Of a stretch of DNA of 64,000 nt, positions 29,203 through 38,720 are shown piece after piece. The stretch comes from Noviherbaspirillum sp. L7-7A (GTDB taxonomy: Bacteria; Pseudomonadota; Gammaproteobacteria; Burkholderiales; Burkholderiaceae_D). The notes under the pieces are model-generated. The model saw nothing but the letters and a program-made list of their open reading frames with translations, had not been told where the DNA came from and did no database searches. The DNA is taken from the NCBI RefSeq assembly GCF_019052805.1, contig NZ_JAHQRJ010000001.1, positions 3,348,001 through 3,412,000 of the forward strand. Reading direction: 5' to 3'. The stretch's first letter is position 1, and the number at the start of each line of letters is the position of its first letter. The translations under genes and the position numbers were made by a program.

Positions 29203-30129
29203 ATGTGGTTCAAAAACCTCCAGATCTACCGTCTGCCCGCGCCGTGGGCAATGACTCCCGAACAACTGGAAGACAAGCTGGCGCCGCAGGCGTTCACGCC
29301 CTGCACCAGCCTTGAATTGCAGACCCAGGGCTGGCTGCCGCCGCGCCCCAGCGGCGGCCTGGTCCATAGCGTCAACCGCCAGATGCTGCTGCAGTTGTCC
29401 ACCGAGAAGAAGTTGCTGCCATCCTCCGTGATCAACCAGGTCGCCAAGGCCAAGGCGGCCGAGCTGGAAGAGCAGCAGGGCTTCAAGCCCGGCCGCAAGC
29501 AGATGAAGGAACTGAAGGAGCAGGTTGCCGACGACCTGCTGCCGCGCGCGTTTTCCATCCAGAGCAGCACCTGGGTCTGGATCGACCCGGTCAATGGCTG
29601 GCTGGTGATCGACAGCGCCAGCGCCGCCAAGGCCGAGGACGTGATCCGCCTGCTGTTGAAAGCCGTCGACAAGTTCCCGATGGACACCCTGCGCGTGGCG
29701 CAGTCGCCGGTGACGGCCATGACTGACTGGCTGCTGGCCGATGAGGCGCCGGGCGGCTTCACGGTCGACCAGGACACCGAACTGCGCGCCACCGGCGAAG
29801 GCAAGGCCACCGTGCGCTATGTGCGCCACACGCTGGAAGCGGCCGACGTGCGCCGCCATATCGAGTCGGGCAAGCAGTGCACGCGTCTTGCGCTGACCTG
29901 GGCCGACCGGGTGTCCTTCGTGCTGACCGAGTCGCTGGCCATCAAGCGCATAGCCCCGCTGGACGTGCTGAAGGAAAACAATGAAGGCGGCTCGCAGAAT
30001 GACGACGAACGCTTCGACACCGACATGGCGCTGATGACCGGCGAACTGGCGAAAATGATCGCCGACCTGGTCGCCGCGCTGGGCGGTGAAATGACCGAGC
30101 TGATGACGCCGGTGGCCAAGGCGGCCTGA
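29203..30129 (+). CDS. rdgC: Recombination-associated protein RdgC
   Basis: Ring-shaped DNA-binding protein that limits RecA activity, 308 residues, near the usual 300. It starts [20 protein letters not shown], a typical RdgC N-terminus, and contains [40 protein letters not shown] and [21 protein letters not shown] terminator follows 14 bp after the stop. It is divergent from the aldo/keto reductase gene. Confidence 0.95.
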   Translation: MWFKNLQIYRLPAPWAMTPEQLEDKLAPQAFTPCTSLELQTQGWLPPRPSGGLVHSVNRQMLLQLSTEKKLLPSSVINQVAKAKAAELEEQQGFKPGRKQMKELKEQVADDLLPRAFSIQSSTWVWIDPVNGWLVIDSASAAKAEDVIRLLLKAVDKFPMDTLRVAQSPVTAMTDWLLADEAPGGFTVDQDTELRATGEGKATVRYVRHTLEAADVRRHIESGKQCTRLALTWADRVSFVLTESLAIKRIAPLDVLKENNEGGSQNDDERFDTDMALMTGELAKMIADLVAALGGEMTELMTPVAKAA

Positions 30130-30143
30130 GCGGGCACGGCACG

Positions 30144-30171
30144 CCGCCTGACTGTCCTGGTCAGGCGGTTT
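30144..30171 (+). terminator. Terminator after rdgC
   Basis: A 9-bp stem CCGCCTGAC/GTCAGGCGG with a 7-base loop followed by TTT. Shortly after it, at 30181-30192, is a perfect 12-base AT-rich palindrome TTAATGCATTAA of unknown purpose in the leader of the next gene. Confidence 0.75.
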
Positions 30172-30294
30172 CCGGATGAATTAATGCATTAAAGATCGGA
30201 ACAAGGTTTTCCTGGCGACCACTCAACGTGATTATCCGGGCAAGCTCTGACTGCCACAGGGGCGGTCTTTCCCGGAAAACGAGGAAAGCCGCGC

Positions 30295-33200
30295 ATGAAC
30301 CATAGCTACCGCCTGATCTGGAGTCGCCGGAACCATTGCTTTGTCGCCGTTGGCGAGCATGCCCGGCGCTGCGGCAAATCAGTCAGGGGCGCGGCCCTTG
30401 TCATTGCGGCCGCACTGGCGGCCGCAGTCCTTCCGGCTTCTCTCGTCAGCGCTGGGCCTACCGGCGGCACCATCATCAATGGCATTGCCGGGGATGCCAT
30501 TACGCGTCCGAACGCAACAACGACCGTCATCAACCAGGCCAGTCAGCGCCTGGCCATCAACTGGACCAGCTTTTCCTCCGCCGAAGCGGAAAAAATTCAG
30601 TTCGTGCAGCCGAACGCTTCGATGATTGCGCTTAACCGCGTCACCGGCAGCACCCCCAGTGAGTTGCTGGGCAATCTGACGGCCACAGGCCAGGTGTTCG
30701 TGATTAATCCGAACGGCGTGCTGTTCGGGGAGAAGGCATCGGTCAACGTGGGTGGCCTGTTGGCGTCAACCCTGAAAATGGAGAGCGACAGCTTTCTCAA
30801 GGATAGCCAGGTGCTGAATGTGGATGGCGGGGCTATCGGCGCCGTGGTCAACAAGGGCACGCTTACAGCCAACCCGGGCGGATACATCGTGCTGGCCGGG
30901 CCGCGCGTGCTCAACGATAGCGGCGCGACCAACGAAGGGACTATTAACGCGGTGCAGGGCACGGTGGTGATGGCAGCCGGCGACAAGGTCACCCTCACGC
31001 TAAAAGACGACAAAAAAAGCCTGGCGAGCTACACCATCGACCGTGGCAGCCTGAATGCACTGGTGCAGAACAGTGGACGCATCAGCGCCAACGGAGGCAA
31101 TGGCGAAGTCACTCTCACTGCCACCGCAGCAAACGACATTGGCCGCGCGGTCATCAATCACACGGGCATCATCGAAGCGAAGAGCTTGCAAGGTAAGCCT
31201 GGCAAAATCAGGTTGGTGGGAAAGGGAGAGTCCGACATGCTGGTAAACGGCATATTGGATGTTTCCGCGCCTGCGGGCCAAGGCGGGTTGGTAGGAACCC
31301 ACGCAGCGCGGGTGAATATCGGTGAGAAGGCTTTGATCAACGGTAAAACGCCCAATGAGAAAGTCCTTGAGGATACCTGGACCAACACGTCCACTGACTT
31401 CGTGATCGCAGAGGGGAAAGGGCCACAGACAAAGACGTCCATCGGCGCAACAACGCTCAGCGCACTGTTGTCCAACGATTCCCAGAACCCGGCTACCCCC
31501 GATATCTCGACTGGCGCGGGCGACCTGTATGTCAATGCTTCGGTAAAGTCGGAGTCGGGCAAAAACCTGACCTTGTCAGCGTCCGGAAATATCTATATCA
31601 ATGCAGACATCAATGCTGCTAAGGGTGTAAGCTTGTTGCTTGAGTATGGTCAGGGTAGCGGTACCAAGGGTGAAATTCCTATTTATTCAATAGGCAACGG
31701 TGCAAAAGTCTACTTGCCGAACGGCGATAACTTCAGCTTGCGCTTGGGCAAATTGGGCTTGATCAAGACTTACCGCGTCATCGGAGGGGTAGGGGAGACA
31801 GCGGTAACGGAGCTGCAGGGTATTTCCAATGCTGTCAATAACGGCCGCTACGTTCTCGGTGGTGACATCGATGCTTCGGCCACCAAAGATTGGAACAACG
31901 GCGCTGGTTTCATTCCACTTGGGAGTTTTGAAGGCATTCTGGATGGCTTGGGCCACACGATCGGCAACCTGCATATCAACAGCACGGAAAGTCTATGGGT
32001 CGGTTTGATAAGGGACCTGACACCGACTGGGCGCATCCAGAATTTGACAGTGGACAAGGCGAATATAACAAATAGAGGAACTTCTCCTACAACCGCAGTT
32101 GGCACAGTAGTAGGCAAGAATGACGGAACCCTTTTCAACGTGCATGCAACCACGACAAACGTGGTTACCACTTATAACAATGCCGGCGGCCTGGTAGGCG
32201 TCAACAACGGCGAAATCAGGAACAGTTCTGCAGTAGGGACAGTGACCTTCCTGGGGAATAATGATGCCGAGGCAACCGGCGGGCTCGTAGGCAGACAGGT
32301 AGGCATGGAAACGTCCGACAAAACCAAAAAGATCGGCGGCACCATCATCGACAGCTATGCGGCGGTTGGCGTAACTGGCAATCGTTCTGTCGGCGGCTTG
32401 GTCGGACTCATGGAGAAAAGTTCGACCGGCATCGCAAACCCTACGGTAACTGGCAGCTACGCCGGCGTAAGTGCAGATGGATACAAAGGATCTGTGTCAG
32501 GCAAGGAGAATGTAGGCGGCTTGGTCGGATACCTTGAACTTGGTGGTATCACCGACAGCTACGCAGCGGTACCAGTGAAGGGCACGGGCGGTAATGCAAT
32601 CGGCGGCCTGGTTGGCTTGTTGCAAGGGGTGGTGGCAGGTACGTATGCCACTGGCTCTGTAACCCCTGGAAGCGCTAATCCGGCAACTGTCGGCGGCCTG
32701 GTTGGTGTGAACGACAGCACAAATAAAAATGTTCTCAATAGTTTCTGGAACAGGGAAACAACAGGACAAGACTCAAGCCAGGGCAGCGATAACGCGAATG
32801 GGCTCACGACTGCCCAGATGAGAACCCTGTCCACCTTCAAGGGCTGGACCATCGATGCCGAAGGGGGCACCGGCAAGACCTGGCGCATCTACGATGGGCA
32901 AACCTCGCCGCTGCTGCGCAGCTTTCTCGTGACGAAAAGCGTCGAGGCCAAGTCCGTTACTTACAACAGCGAAACCCAGATCGGCTGCACCGGCACGCCC
33001 TGCGACAGCGCTTCGGGCAATACGACTTTTACGCCGGCTTCCGGGAAGAATGTCGGCACCTATAGCCCTTATGACTCGCAGCAGCGTTATGACATCCGGG
33101 GCGGCAAGCTGACGATCACGCCCTTTTTGCTGACACCGACGACAGACGCGCCTGAAAGGGAGTATGACGGAACGCGGCAGGTACCGGCGAGGCTGCTGCA

Positions 33201-35178
33201 GGTTACGTCGCTGCGCAAGGACGATGTCACAGCGAAATATGGATCGGCCGAGTATGACAGCAAGAATGCGGGTGATAACAAGACGGTCACTTTCTCTGGC
33301 GTTACGCTTGAAAACCGTGATGGCGCTAGCAATTATGAGATTCCAGGCACATTTAGTATTGGCAACGGAAGGATCACGCCGCGGGAGGTGTCGTTGTCGG
33401 GCACGACGGTTGACAATAAGGTTTATGACGGCGACCTTGCTGCCAAGGTCTTGGATGTGGGCACGCTGGGCAATAAGGTAAAGGATGATGTAGTCAGCGT
33501 GAGTGCGGGAATTGCGGCGTTTAACGACAAAAATGTGGGCGAGAAGAAGGACGTAACGGTAAGCGGCCTGACGCTTACGGGGAACGATGCGGGTAACTAC
33601 ACCCTTATGAACCCAAAGGTCACGGTCAATGCCGCCATCACGCCGCTGACCGTTTCATTGTTGGGCACGGTGGTTCCCAACAAGGTGTATGACGGCGGCA
33701 TGGATGCTGATGTCCTGGATGTAGGCACGTTGAACAAGATGGTGGCAGGTGATGTAGTCATCGTAAATGTGAGTGCTGCAAAGTTTATTGACAAAAATGT
33801 GGGCAAGAAGAAGGATGTGACGGTCAGCGGCCTGACGCTCGCCGGTAAAGATGCCCGTAACTACCTCCTTGACAAGACCACGGTCACGGTTAAGGCCGAC
33901 ATCACGCCGCTGACGCTGGCGTTGTCGGGCACCGAGGTTGCCGGCAAGGTATATGACGGCAAGACCACTGCCACGCTGACGAAAGCCGGCACCCTGGCAA
34001 AAGGCATAGGCAAAGACGACGTCACCCTGAATGCAACAGGCGCCTCGGCCGCGTTCGCTGACAAGACTGTCGGCGAGGACAAGGTAGTAACGGTCAGCGG
34101 CCTGGCCTTGCAGGGGGCTGATGCCGGCAACTACCGCATTGCTGATCCATCAGCCAAGGCCAGCATTACTGCCCGCGCCTTGTCCTTGTCCAAAACAGAG
34201 ATCGCCGACAAGGCGTATGACGGCAGCACGGTGGCCACGCTGACGAATGCCGGCACGCTCAACGAGGTGGTGGCCAATGATGACGTGAAGACGACGACGG
34301 CAAGCGTTACAGCCGCTTTCGCCGACAAGAATGCGGGTCAGGGCAAGGCTGTCACCGTCAGCAACCTGAGACTCACCGGCGCCGATGCCGCCAACTATGT
34401 ACTGGACAGCAGCGTAACTGCCACCGCCACCATCCGGCCGCGCCCGCTCGCGGTTCGTGCCCAGGGCGTGGACAAGGTCTACGACGGCAATGCCAATGCG
34501 ACCGTCACCCTCGGTGACAACCGCGTCGATGGCGACAAGCTCAATCTCCGCTATGCCAAAGCCAGCTTTGCCGACAGCAATGCCGGCAGCAACAAGGCCG
34601 TCACTGTTGCTGGCATCGCAGCCTCCGGCGCCGACGCCGGCAATTACGTGGCCGACACCAATGCCGTCACGACCGCCAGCGTCAGCAAGGCGCCGCTCAC
34701 CGTCACCGCCAATCCCGATAAAAAGGCATTCGACGGCAAAGCTTACCGCGGCGGCAATGGCGTCACCTATGCCGGCTTCGCCGCAGGTGAAAATGCGGCA
34801 GTGCTCAGTGGTCAGCCGAGTTATGGCGGGGATGCGCAAGGCGCGGTTAATTTAGGAACTTACCGTATTGCGCCTGCCGGCTATGCCAGTCAGAACTACG
34901 CCATCGTCTATGTGGACGGCAAACTGACGATTCAGCCGCCTCCCCTGGAACCGGTGTACCAGGCAGCCGGCACCGAGGTGGCCGCAACCGCTGCTGCGAT
35001 GAGCGATGCCGCAACCAATCCGGACAGAATGCACCTGCTGTCGCAGCAGACGACGCTACAGGTCGCCGAATGCGGCACCCGGCTTCCCAAGCAGCCGGTA
35101 GCTGTAATGGTCGAGTGCAAGGAGGGAGGGGCATCAACAAATACACCCGGTAGCGTAATGTCGGCTTTCGGGTTCTGA
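30295..35178 (+). CDS. Large filamentous-haemagglutinin-type exoprotein (two-partner secretion)
   Basis: A 1627-residue secreted adhesin-like protein. Residues 1-53 are an extended signal peptide (NHSYRLIWSRRNHCFVAVGE then a hydrophobic helix). Residues 55 to about 300 are the TPS domain, with QPNASMIALNRVTG and VFVINPNGVLFGEKA. About 630-835 holds six GLUG-type GGLVG repeats. About 950-1465 holds six YDG repeats (VYDG ... DKNVG ... VTVSGL ... DAGNY). About 1470-1545 is an MBG-like module, then a short Cys-containing tail. The middle is less GC-rich than the chromosome. No TpsB transporter gene is in the window. Confidence 0.9.
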   Translation: MNHSYRLIWSRRNHCFVAVGEHARRCGKSVRGAALVIAAALAAAVLPASLVSAGPTGGTIINGIAGDAITRPNATTTVINQASQRLAINWTSFSSAEAEKIQFVQPNASMIALNRVTGSTPSELLGNLTATGQVFVINPNGVLFGEKASVNVGGLLASTLKMESDSFLKDSQVLNVDGGAIGAVVNKGTLTANPGGYIVLAGPRVLNDSGATNEGTINAVQGTVVMAAGDKVTLTLKDDKKSLASYTIDRGSLNALVQNSGRISANGGNGEVTLTATAANDIGRAVINHTGIIEAKSLQGKPGKIRLVGKGESDMLVNGILDVSAPAGQGGLVGTHAARVNIGEKALINGKTPNEKVLEDTWTNTSTDFVIAEGKGPQTKTSIGATTLSALLSNDSQNPATPDISTGAGDLYVNASVKSESGKNLTLSASGNIYINADINAAKGVSLLLEYGQGSGTKGEIPIYSIGNGAKVYLPNGDNFSLRLGKLGLIKTYRVIGGVGETAVTELQGISNAVNNGRYVLGGDIDASATKDWNNGAGFIPLGSFEGILDGLGHTIGNLHINSTESLWVGLIRDLTPTGRIQNLTVDKANITNRGTSPTTAVGTVVGKNDGTLFNVHATTTNVVTTYNNAGGLVGVNNGEIRNSSAVGTVTFLGNNDAEATGGLVGRQVGMETSDKTKKIGGTIIDSYAAVGVTGNRSVGGLVGLMEKSSTGIANPTVTGSYAGVSADGYKGSVSGKENVGGLVGYLELGGITDSYAAVPVKGTGGNAIGGLVGLLQGVVAGTYATGSVTPGSANPATVGGLVGVNDSTNKNVLNSFWNRETTGQDSSQGSDNANGLTTAQMRTLSTFKGWTIDAEGGTGKTWRIYDGQTSPLLRSFLVTKSVEAKSVTYNSETQIGCTGTPCDSASGNTTFTPASGKNVGTYSPYDSQQRYDIRGGKLTITPFLLTPTTDAPEREYDGTRQVPARLLQVTSLRKDDVTAKYGSAEYDSKNAGDNKTVTFSGVTLENRDGASNYEIPGTFSIGNGRITPREVSLSGTTVDNKVYDGDLAAKVLDVGTLGNKVKDDVVSVSAGIAAFNDKNVGEKKDVTVSGLTLTGNDAGNYTLMNPKVTVNAAITPLTVSLLGTVVPNKVYDGGMDADVLDVGTLNKMVAGDVVIVNVSAAKFIDKNVGKKKDVTVSGLTLAGKDARNYLLDKTTVTVKADITPLTLALSGTEVAGKVYDGKTTATLTKAGTLAKGIGKDDVTLNATGASAAFADKTVGEDKVVTVSGLALQGADAGNYRIADPSAKASITARALSLSKTEIADKAYDGSTVATLTNAGTLNEVVANDDVKTTTASVTAAFADKNAGQGKAVTVSNLRLTGADAANYVLDSSVTATATIRPRPLAVRAQGVDKVYDGNANATVTLGDNRVDGDKLNLRYAKASFADSNAGSNKAVTVAGIAASGADAGNYVADTNAVTTASVSKAPLTVTANPDKKAFDGKAYRGGNGVTYAGFAAGENAAVLSGQPSYGGDAQGAVNLGTYRIAPAGYASQNYAIVYVDGKLTIQPPPLEPVYQAAGTEVAATAAAMSDAATNPDRMHLLSQQTTLQVAECGTRLPKQPVAVMVECKEGGASTNTPGSVMSAFGF

Positions 35179-35313
35179 TCATGCGCTTGCTGATAGGCGA
35201 AATAGCTGGCTCGGTTACCCGCTAAGGGCAGTACACAGGACCGTGCGCAGGCCCGCCTGTATGATGCTTTCAGAAAATTGTTTCACGGGAAACATACGCC
35301 ACATCCCGTCTGG

Positions 35314-35598
35314 CTGCGCTTGCAGGCACAGCCTTTCCCGCCCCGCCGAAAGCCGCGCAGGCGGCTTTACCCACTCCGGACGGCACAAATGCAAACGCCC
35401 GCTTGCGCGGGCGTTTGGTACGACTGGCGGAGTGGACGGGGCTCGCCCACGTGGCGCGGGCCGCTGCTGCGCCTGCAGGCGCAGCCCTTCTCGCCCCGCC
35501 GAAAGCCGCGCAGGCGGCTTTCTCCACCCCGGACGGCACAAATGCAAACGCCCGCTTGCGCGGGCGTTTGGTACGACTGGCGGAGTGGACGGGGCTCG
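35314..35598. repeat. Tandem repeat (153-bp period) including the 3' end of tRNA-Asp
   Basis: Two near-identical units of about 132 bp, 35314-35445 and 35467-35598. Each holds a CGAAAGCCGCGCAGGCGGCTT hairpin-like block interrupted at its ends, a perfect 10-bp hairpin (35393-35416 and 35546-35569) and the last 21 bases of tRNA-Asp (35425-35445 and 35578-35598). The right unit runs into the intact tRNA; the left ends in unrelated sequence. It may come from a lost second tRNA-Asp copy or an old integration event. The remainder of 35179-35577 shows no gene. Confidence 0.8.
35546..35569 (-). terminator. Hairpin terminator after tRNA-Asp
   Basis: A perfect stem AAACGCCCGC/GCGGGCGTTT with a four-base loop, 9 bp beyond the tRNA-Asp 3' end on the minus strand, followed by GCATTTG. 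A second identical copy lies at 35393-35416 in the left repeat unit. The U tract is interrupted, so efficiency is uncertain. Confidence 0.65.
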
Positions 35599-35654
35599 AA
35601 CCCGCGACCCCCGGCGTGACAGGCCGGTATTCTAACCAACTGAACTACCACTCC
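35578..35654 (-). tRNA. tRNA-Asp (GTC)
   Basis: A 77-nt cloverleaf on the minus strand with 5' GGAGTGG paired to 3' CCACTCC, anticodon loop CTGTCAC (anticodon GTC), T arm GGTTCGAGCC and encoded CCA end. It is 37 bp downstream of tRNA-Val in the same direction. Its last 21 bases are copied at 35425-35445. Confidence 0.95.
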
Positions 35655-35691
35655 TAAACTGCTGAAATCTTCGCATGCCGTCTGCTGAACC

Positions 35692-35767
35692 TGGTGGGTG
35701 CTGAGAGGCTCGAACTCCCGACCTACGCCTTGTAAGGGCGCCGCTCTACCAACTGAGCTAAGCACCC
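35692..35767 (-). tRNA. tRNA-Val (TAC)
   Basis: A 76-nt cloverleaf on the minus strand: acceptor GGGTGCT/AGCACCC, D arm TAGCTCAGTTGGTAGAGC, anticodon loop CTTACAA (TAC), T arm GAGTTCGAGCC and encoded ACCA end. Probably co-transcribed with tRNA-Asp. Confidence 0.95.
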
Positions 35768-35975
35768 CGGTGCTTGCATCCTGCATCGAATTCAGACGTG
35801 TTGCCTTGTGTCTGAAGCGGGGCGAAGTCTACAGGAAGTCTTTTTGAAAAACCAGTGCCCGGCGAAAATTTTTGAAAAAAATCGTTGATCGCTCAGTCTG
35901 CTGCTGCATCGCACAGGCGAATCAGCCAGAATGGACGCTGGCCGATCATCAATACAGGCCTGTGGAGACTTCATC

Positions 35976-36458
35976 ATGGCTATCCGATTTACCTTCCTGC
36001 TGGCCGCCGCCATGCTGGCCGGCTGCGGCCACAGTCCGCCCGCCGAGACAGCCGGCACGCTGCGCTATGGCGTCGAGCCGGTCGATACCACACGCGACGG
36101 CATGTCCACCGCCGCCACCATCGACAGCTACAAGGCCGACCTGGCGCAGCGGATCTATCAGGTCAATTCCACCCGCGTCTACACCACCCGGCCCCAGGCG
36201 CTGCTGCGCTCGGTGGTGGTGGTGAAATATACGGTCGATGCCGGCGGCAACCTGGTGCGCAGCGAGATTGCCCGCAGCAACCACGACCGGGCCACGGAAG
36301 CCACCGCGCTGGCGTCGCTGCGCAACAGCGCGCCGTTTCCCAAGCCGGCGCCGCATCTGCTGCGCAATGGCAGGGTGGAGATGCATGAATCCTGGCTGTT
36401 CAACAACGATGGCCGCTTCCAGTTGCGTTCGATCGCCCTGGTCCAGATGAACGAATGA
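35976..36458 (+). CDS. Lipoprotein with TonB C-terminal-like domain
   Basis: A 160-residue protein with a lipoprotein signal (TFLLAAAMLAGC, lipid Cys17). The rest resembles the TonB C-terminal fold: LLRSVVVVKYTVDAGGNLVR, then a helix with ATEATALASLRNSAPFPKP, then WLFNNDGRFQLRSIAL. Without a transmembrane anchor and Pro-rich spacer it is not a classical TonB; a periplasmic envelope role is inferred only. The stop overlaps the start of the next gene by four bases. Confidence 0.8.
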   Translation: MAIRFTFLLAAAMLAGCGHSPPAETAGTLRYGVEPVDTTRDGMSTAATIDSYKADLAQRIYQVNSTRVYTTRPQALLRSVVVVKYTVDAGGNLVRSEIARSNHDRATEATALASLRNSAPFPKPAPHLLRNGRVEMHESWLFNNDGRFQLRSIALVQMNE

Positions 36459-37246
36459 GCAGCGCCTGGCTGCTGGTCAACGCGGTCAGCGCATTGCTGC
36501 TGCCGCCGCTGAACCTCCTGCTGCTGTGCGCCGCGGGCGTGCTGCTGCGCCGGCGCTGGCCGCGGCTCGGAGGCGGCGTGGCGATGCTGTCGCTGGCCGT
36601 GCTGCTCGGCTTGTCGACCCATGCCGGCGTGCGCCTCCTGGCGCGGCCGCTGGAAAACCGCATTCCAGTGCTGGACATGGCGCAGGCCAGCAATGCCGAG
36701 GCCATTGTCGTGCTGGGCGGCGGACGCAGCCGCAATGCGCCGGAATATGGCGACCTCGACGTGCCGCGTCCCAATGTGCTGGCGCGCCTGCGCTATGCGG
36801 CCCGCCTGCAGCGCCAGACCGGCCTGCCCCTGCTGGTCAGCGGCGGCAAGCCGGAAGGCGCGGCACAATCCGAGGCCGCATTGATGGCACGGGTACTGCG
36901 CGAGGATTTCCGGATCAGCGTGCAATGGCTGGAAGAGGAATCGGACAACACCGCCCAGAACGCCGCTTTCGCGGCCGCGCTGTTGCGGCAGGCAGGGATT
37001 TCCCGGGTGCTCCTGGTGACCGATGCGCTGCATATGCCGCGTTCGCAAAGGATCTTCGAACAGACCGGCCTGGAAGTGATTGCTGCGCCCACCAGTTACA
37101 TCGGGCAGGGGGCGTTGCATCCGGCCGATTTTATCCCGAATGCCGGCGCGCTGCGGGACAGCCACTATGCGCTGCATGAATGGATAGGCCTGCTCTGGTA
37201 CCGGATCGCCTACCGCCCTCGACCGGTTTTGCCCTCGGCGTTGTAA
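36455..37246 (+). CDS. YdcF/SanA-family (DUF218) membrane protein
   Basis: A 263-residue protein with two N-terminal membrane helices (ALLLPPLNLLLLCAAGVLL and a second near residue 40-60), then a DUF218 domain: EAIVVLGGGRSRNAPEYG, PLLVSGGKPEGAAQSEA, SDNTAQNAAFAA and VLLVTDALHMPRSQRIFEQTG. This is the ElyC/SanA/YdcF group, linked to envelope integrity and peptidoglycan precursor lipids. It is coupled to the upstream lipoprotein by an ATGA overlap. Confidence 0.9.
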   Translation: MSSAWLLVNAVSALLLPPLNLLLLCAAGVLLRRRWPRLGGGVAMLSLAVLLGLSTHAGVRLLARPLENRIPVLDMAQASNAEAIVVLGGGRSRNAPEYGDLDVPRPNVLARLRYAARLQRQTGLPLLVSGGKPEGAAQSEAALMARVLREDFRISVQWLEEESDNTAQNAAFAAALLRQAGISRVLLVTDALHMPRSQRIFEQTGLEVIAAPTSYIGQGALHPADFIPNAGALRDSHYALHEWIGLLWYRIAYRPRPVLPSAL

Positions 37247-37332
37247 GTAATTCTCCAAAGAAACAATTTCTCTGGATAAATACAAACCTCTCTGGTTAAA
37301 TAGTCGTACCGTTGCGTTCTAGGAGAGCCGCC

Positions 37333-38463
37333 GTGCGATTGAAAGCCTGTTCATCCCTGTTGTTGGGTCTTGCCTTTGCACTGGCGTCACAGGCGCATGC
37401 CGATATCGTGGTGGCGCAGTCGGCGCCACTGACCGGCGAAGCCGGCGGCGCCGGGCGCGGCCTGGCGCTGGGTGCGAAGATCTATTTCGATCATGTCAAT
37501 GCCACTGAAGGCGGCGTCAATGGCCACAAGGTCGTCCATGTGGTGAAGGACGACGGCTACCAGATCGAAAGCACGGTGCGCAATGCCAAGGAATTCATCG
37601 CCGACCCGCGGGTGGTGGCGCTGACCGGCCTCTACGGCACCGACAATGTCACCGAACTGTTCAAGCAGGGCCTGTTCGACAACACGCCGCTGTCCATCGT
37701 CGGCGTGTCGACCGGCGCCAAGCTGCTGCGCGAGCCGCTGAACCCCAGCATCTTCCATCTGCGCGCCAGCTATATCGAGGAAGTCGATGCCATCGTGCGC
37801 CATGTCGCCGGACTCGGCACCAAGCGCATCGCCGTGGTGTATGAAGACAATCCCTTCGGCGAGGCCGGCCTGCGCGCCGCCGAAGACGCCGTCAAGAAAC
37901 GCAACCTGGCGCTGGTAGCACGGGCGACCTACCAGCAGCACACTACCGACGTGCGCGATGCGGTGAAGGACGTGGTGGAAAGCCAGCCCGACACCGTGAT
38001 CCTGGTGGCGATCACGCCGCCGGCCGCCGAATTCATCAAGCAGTTCCACGCCGCCGGCGGCCGCGCCTACCTGTTCGGCCTGTCCACGGCGAACGTGGAA
38101 GGTTTGTCCAAGGTGGTCAGCCCAACCGCATTGCAGGGCCTGGGCATTTCCCAGGTCGTGCCGTTTCCGTACAGCGCCACGCTGCCGCTGGTGGCCGATT
38201 ACCAGGCAGCGATGAAGACCTACGCCAAGGGCACGCCGTATTCCTATTCGACGATGGAAGGCTACATGAATGCGCGGGTGCTGGTGATGGCGCTGAAAAA
38301 AGCCGGCAATACGCCCACCCGCGCCTCGGTCCGGCAGGCGCTGGAAGGCCTGGGACAGATCAATCTGGGCGGCTATCCGCTCAACTTCTCGCCGACCAAT
38401 CATGTCGGCTCCCGTTTCGTGGACCTGACCGTCGTAAGCCGCACGGGTTCGCTGATGCGTTGA
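37333..38463 (+). CDS. ABC transporter substrate-binding protein, branched-chain amino acid type
   Basis: Periplasmic binding protein of the Peripla_BP_6/LivK family, 376 residues. The GTG start at 37333 follows AGGAG with 7-base spacing and gives a clean signal peptide (LKACSSLLLGLAFALASQAHA). The mature part begins DIVVAQSAPLTGEAGGAGRG and contains VVHVVKDDGYQIESTVRNAK and RIAVVYEDNPFGEAGLRAAE, typical of the family. No permease or ATPase genes are nearby, so it is an orphan that either shares a distant transporter or acts as a sensor component. Confidence 0.9.
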   Translation: MRLKACSSLLLGLAFALASQAHADIVVAQSAPLTGEAGGAGRGLALGAKIYFDHVNATEGGVNGHKVVHVVKDDGYQIESTVRNAKEFIADPRVVALTGLYGTDNVTELFKQGLFDNTPLSIVGVSTGAKLLREPLNPSIFHLRASYIEEVDAIVRHVAGLGTKRIAVVYEDNPFGEAGLRAAEDAVKKRNLALVARATYQQHTTDVRDAVKDVVESQPDTVILVAITPPAAEFIKQFHAAGGRAYLFGLSTANVEGLSKVVSPTALQGLGISQVVPFPYSATLPLVADYQAAMKTYAKGTPYSYSTMEGYMNARVLVMALKKAGNTPTRASVRQALEGLGQINLGGYPLNFSPTNHVGSRFVDLTVVSRTGSLMR

Positions 38464-38720
38464 TATGCCGATGTGCCTGCGTGGATTTCGCTTCGGACCC
38501 AGTGTTCGTTAGCGCACCGCTTTTTTCTGCAATCCACCTTATCCTTTGCCTGGAAGCGCCGGCTGCGCCATGCAGCAGCGCATCCGCAAGGCCTTGCAGA
38601 CTTGCAAAAATTGCCACTTTTTTGTAACCTGCAGCACGCCTTACGCAACGGCCGCCGGCCCGCGTTGAACCGCCGTCAGAGCCGCCTGCGCATACTTCAC
38701 CTAGCCTTGGGGGTACCACC

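Noticed and set aside
27763-29859. 698-codon minus-strand frame across dinB, aldo/keto reductase and rdgC
   Set aside because: It overlaps three recognised genes in another frame and reads as unstructured Arg/Gly/Ala-rich sequence.
35425-35445. Second tRNA-Asp gene
   Set aside because: Only the last 21 bases match; the anticodon, D and most of the T arm are missing.
38464-38720. Possible small gene or RNA before the DUF883 gene
   Set aside because: Overlapping short frames on both strands lack ribosome sites, and I see no stable structure with a terminator.
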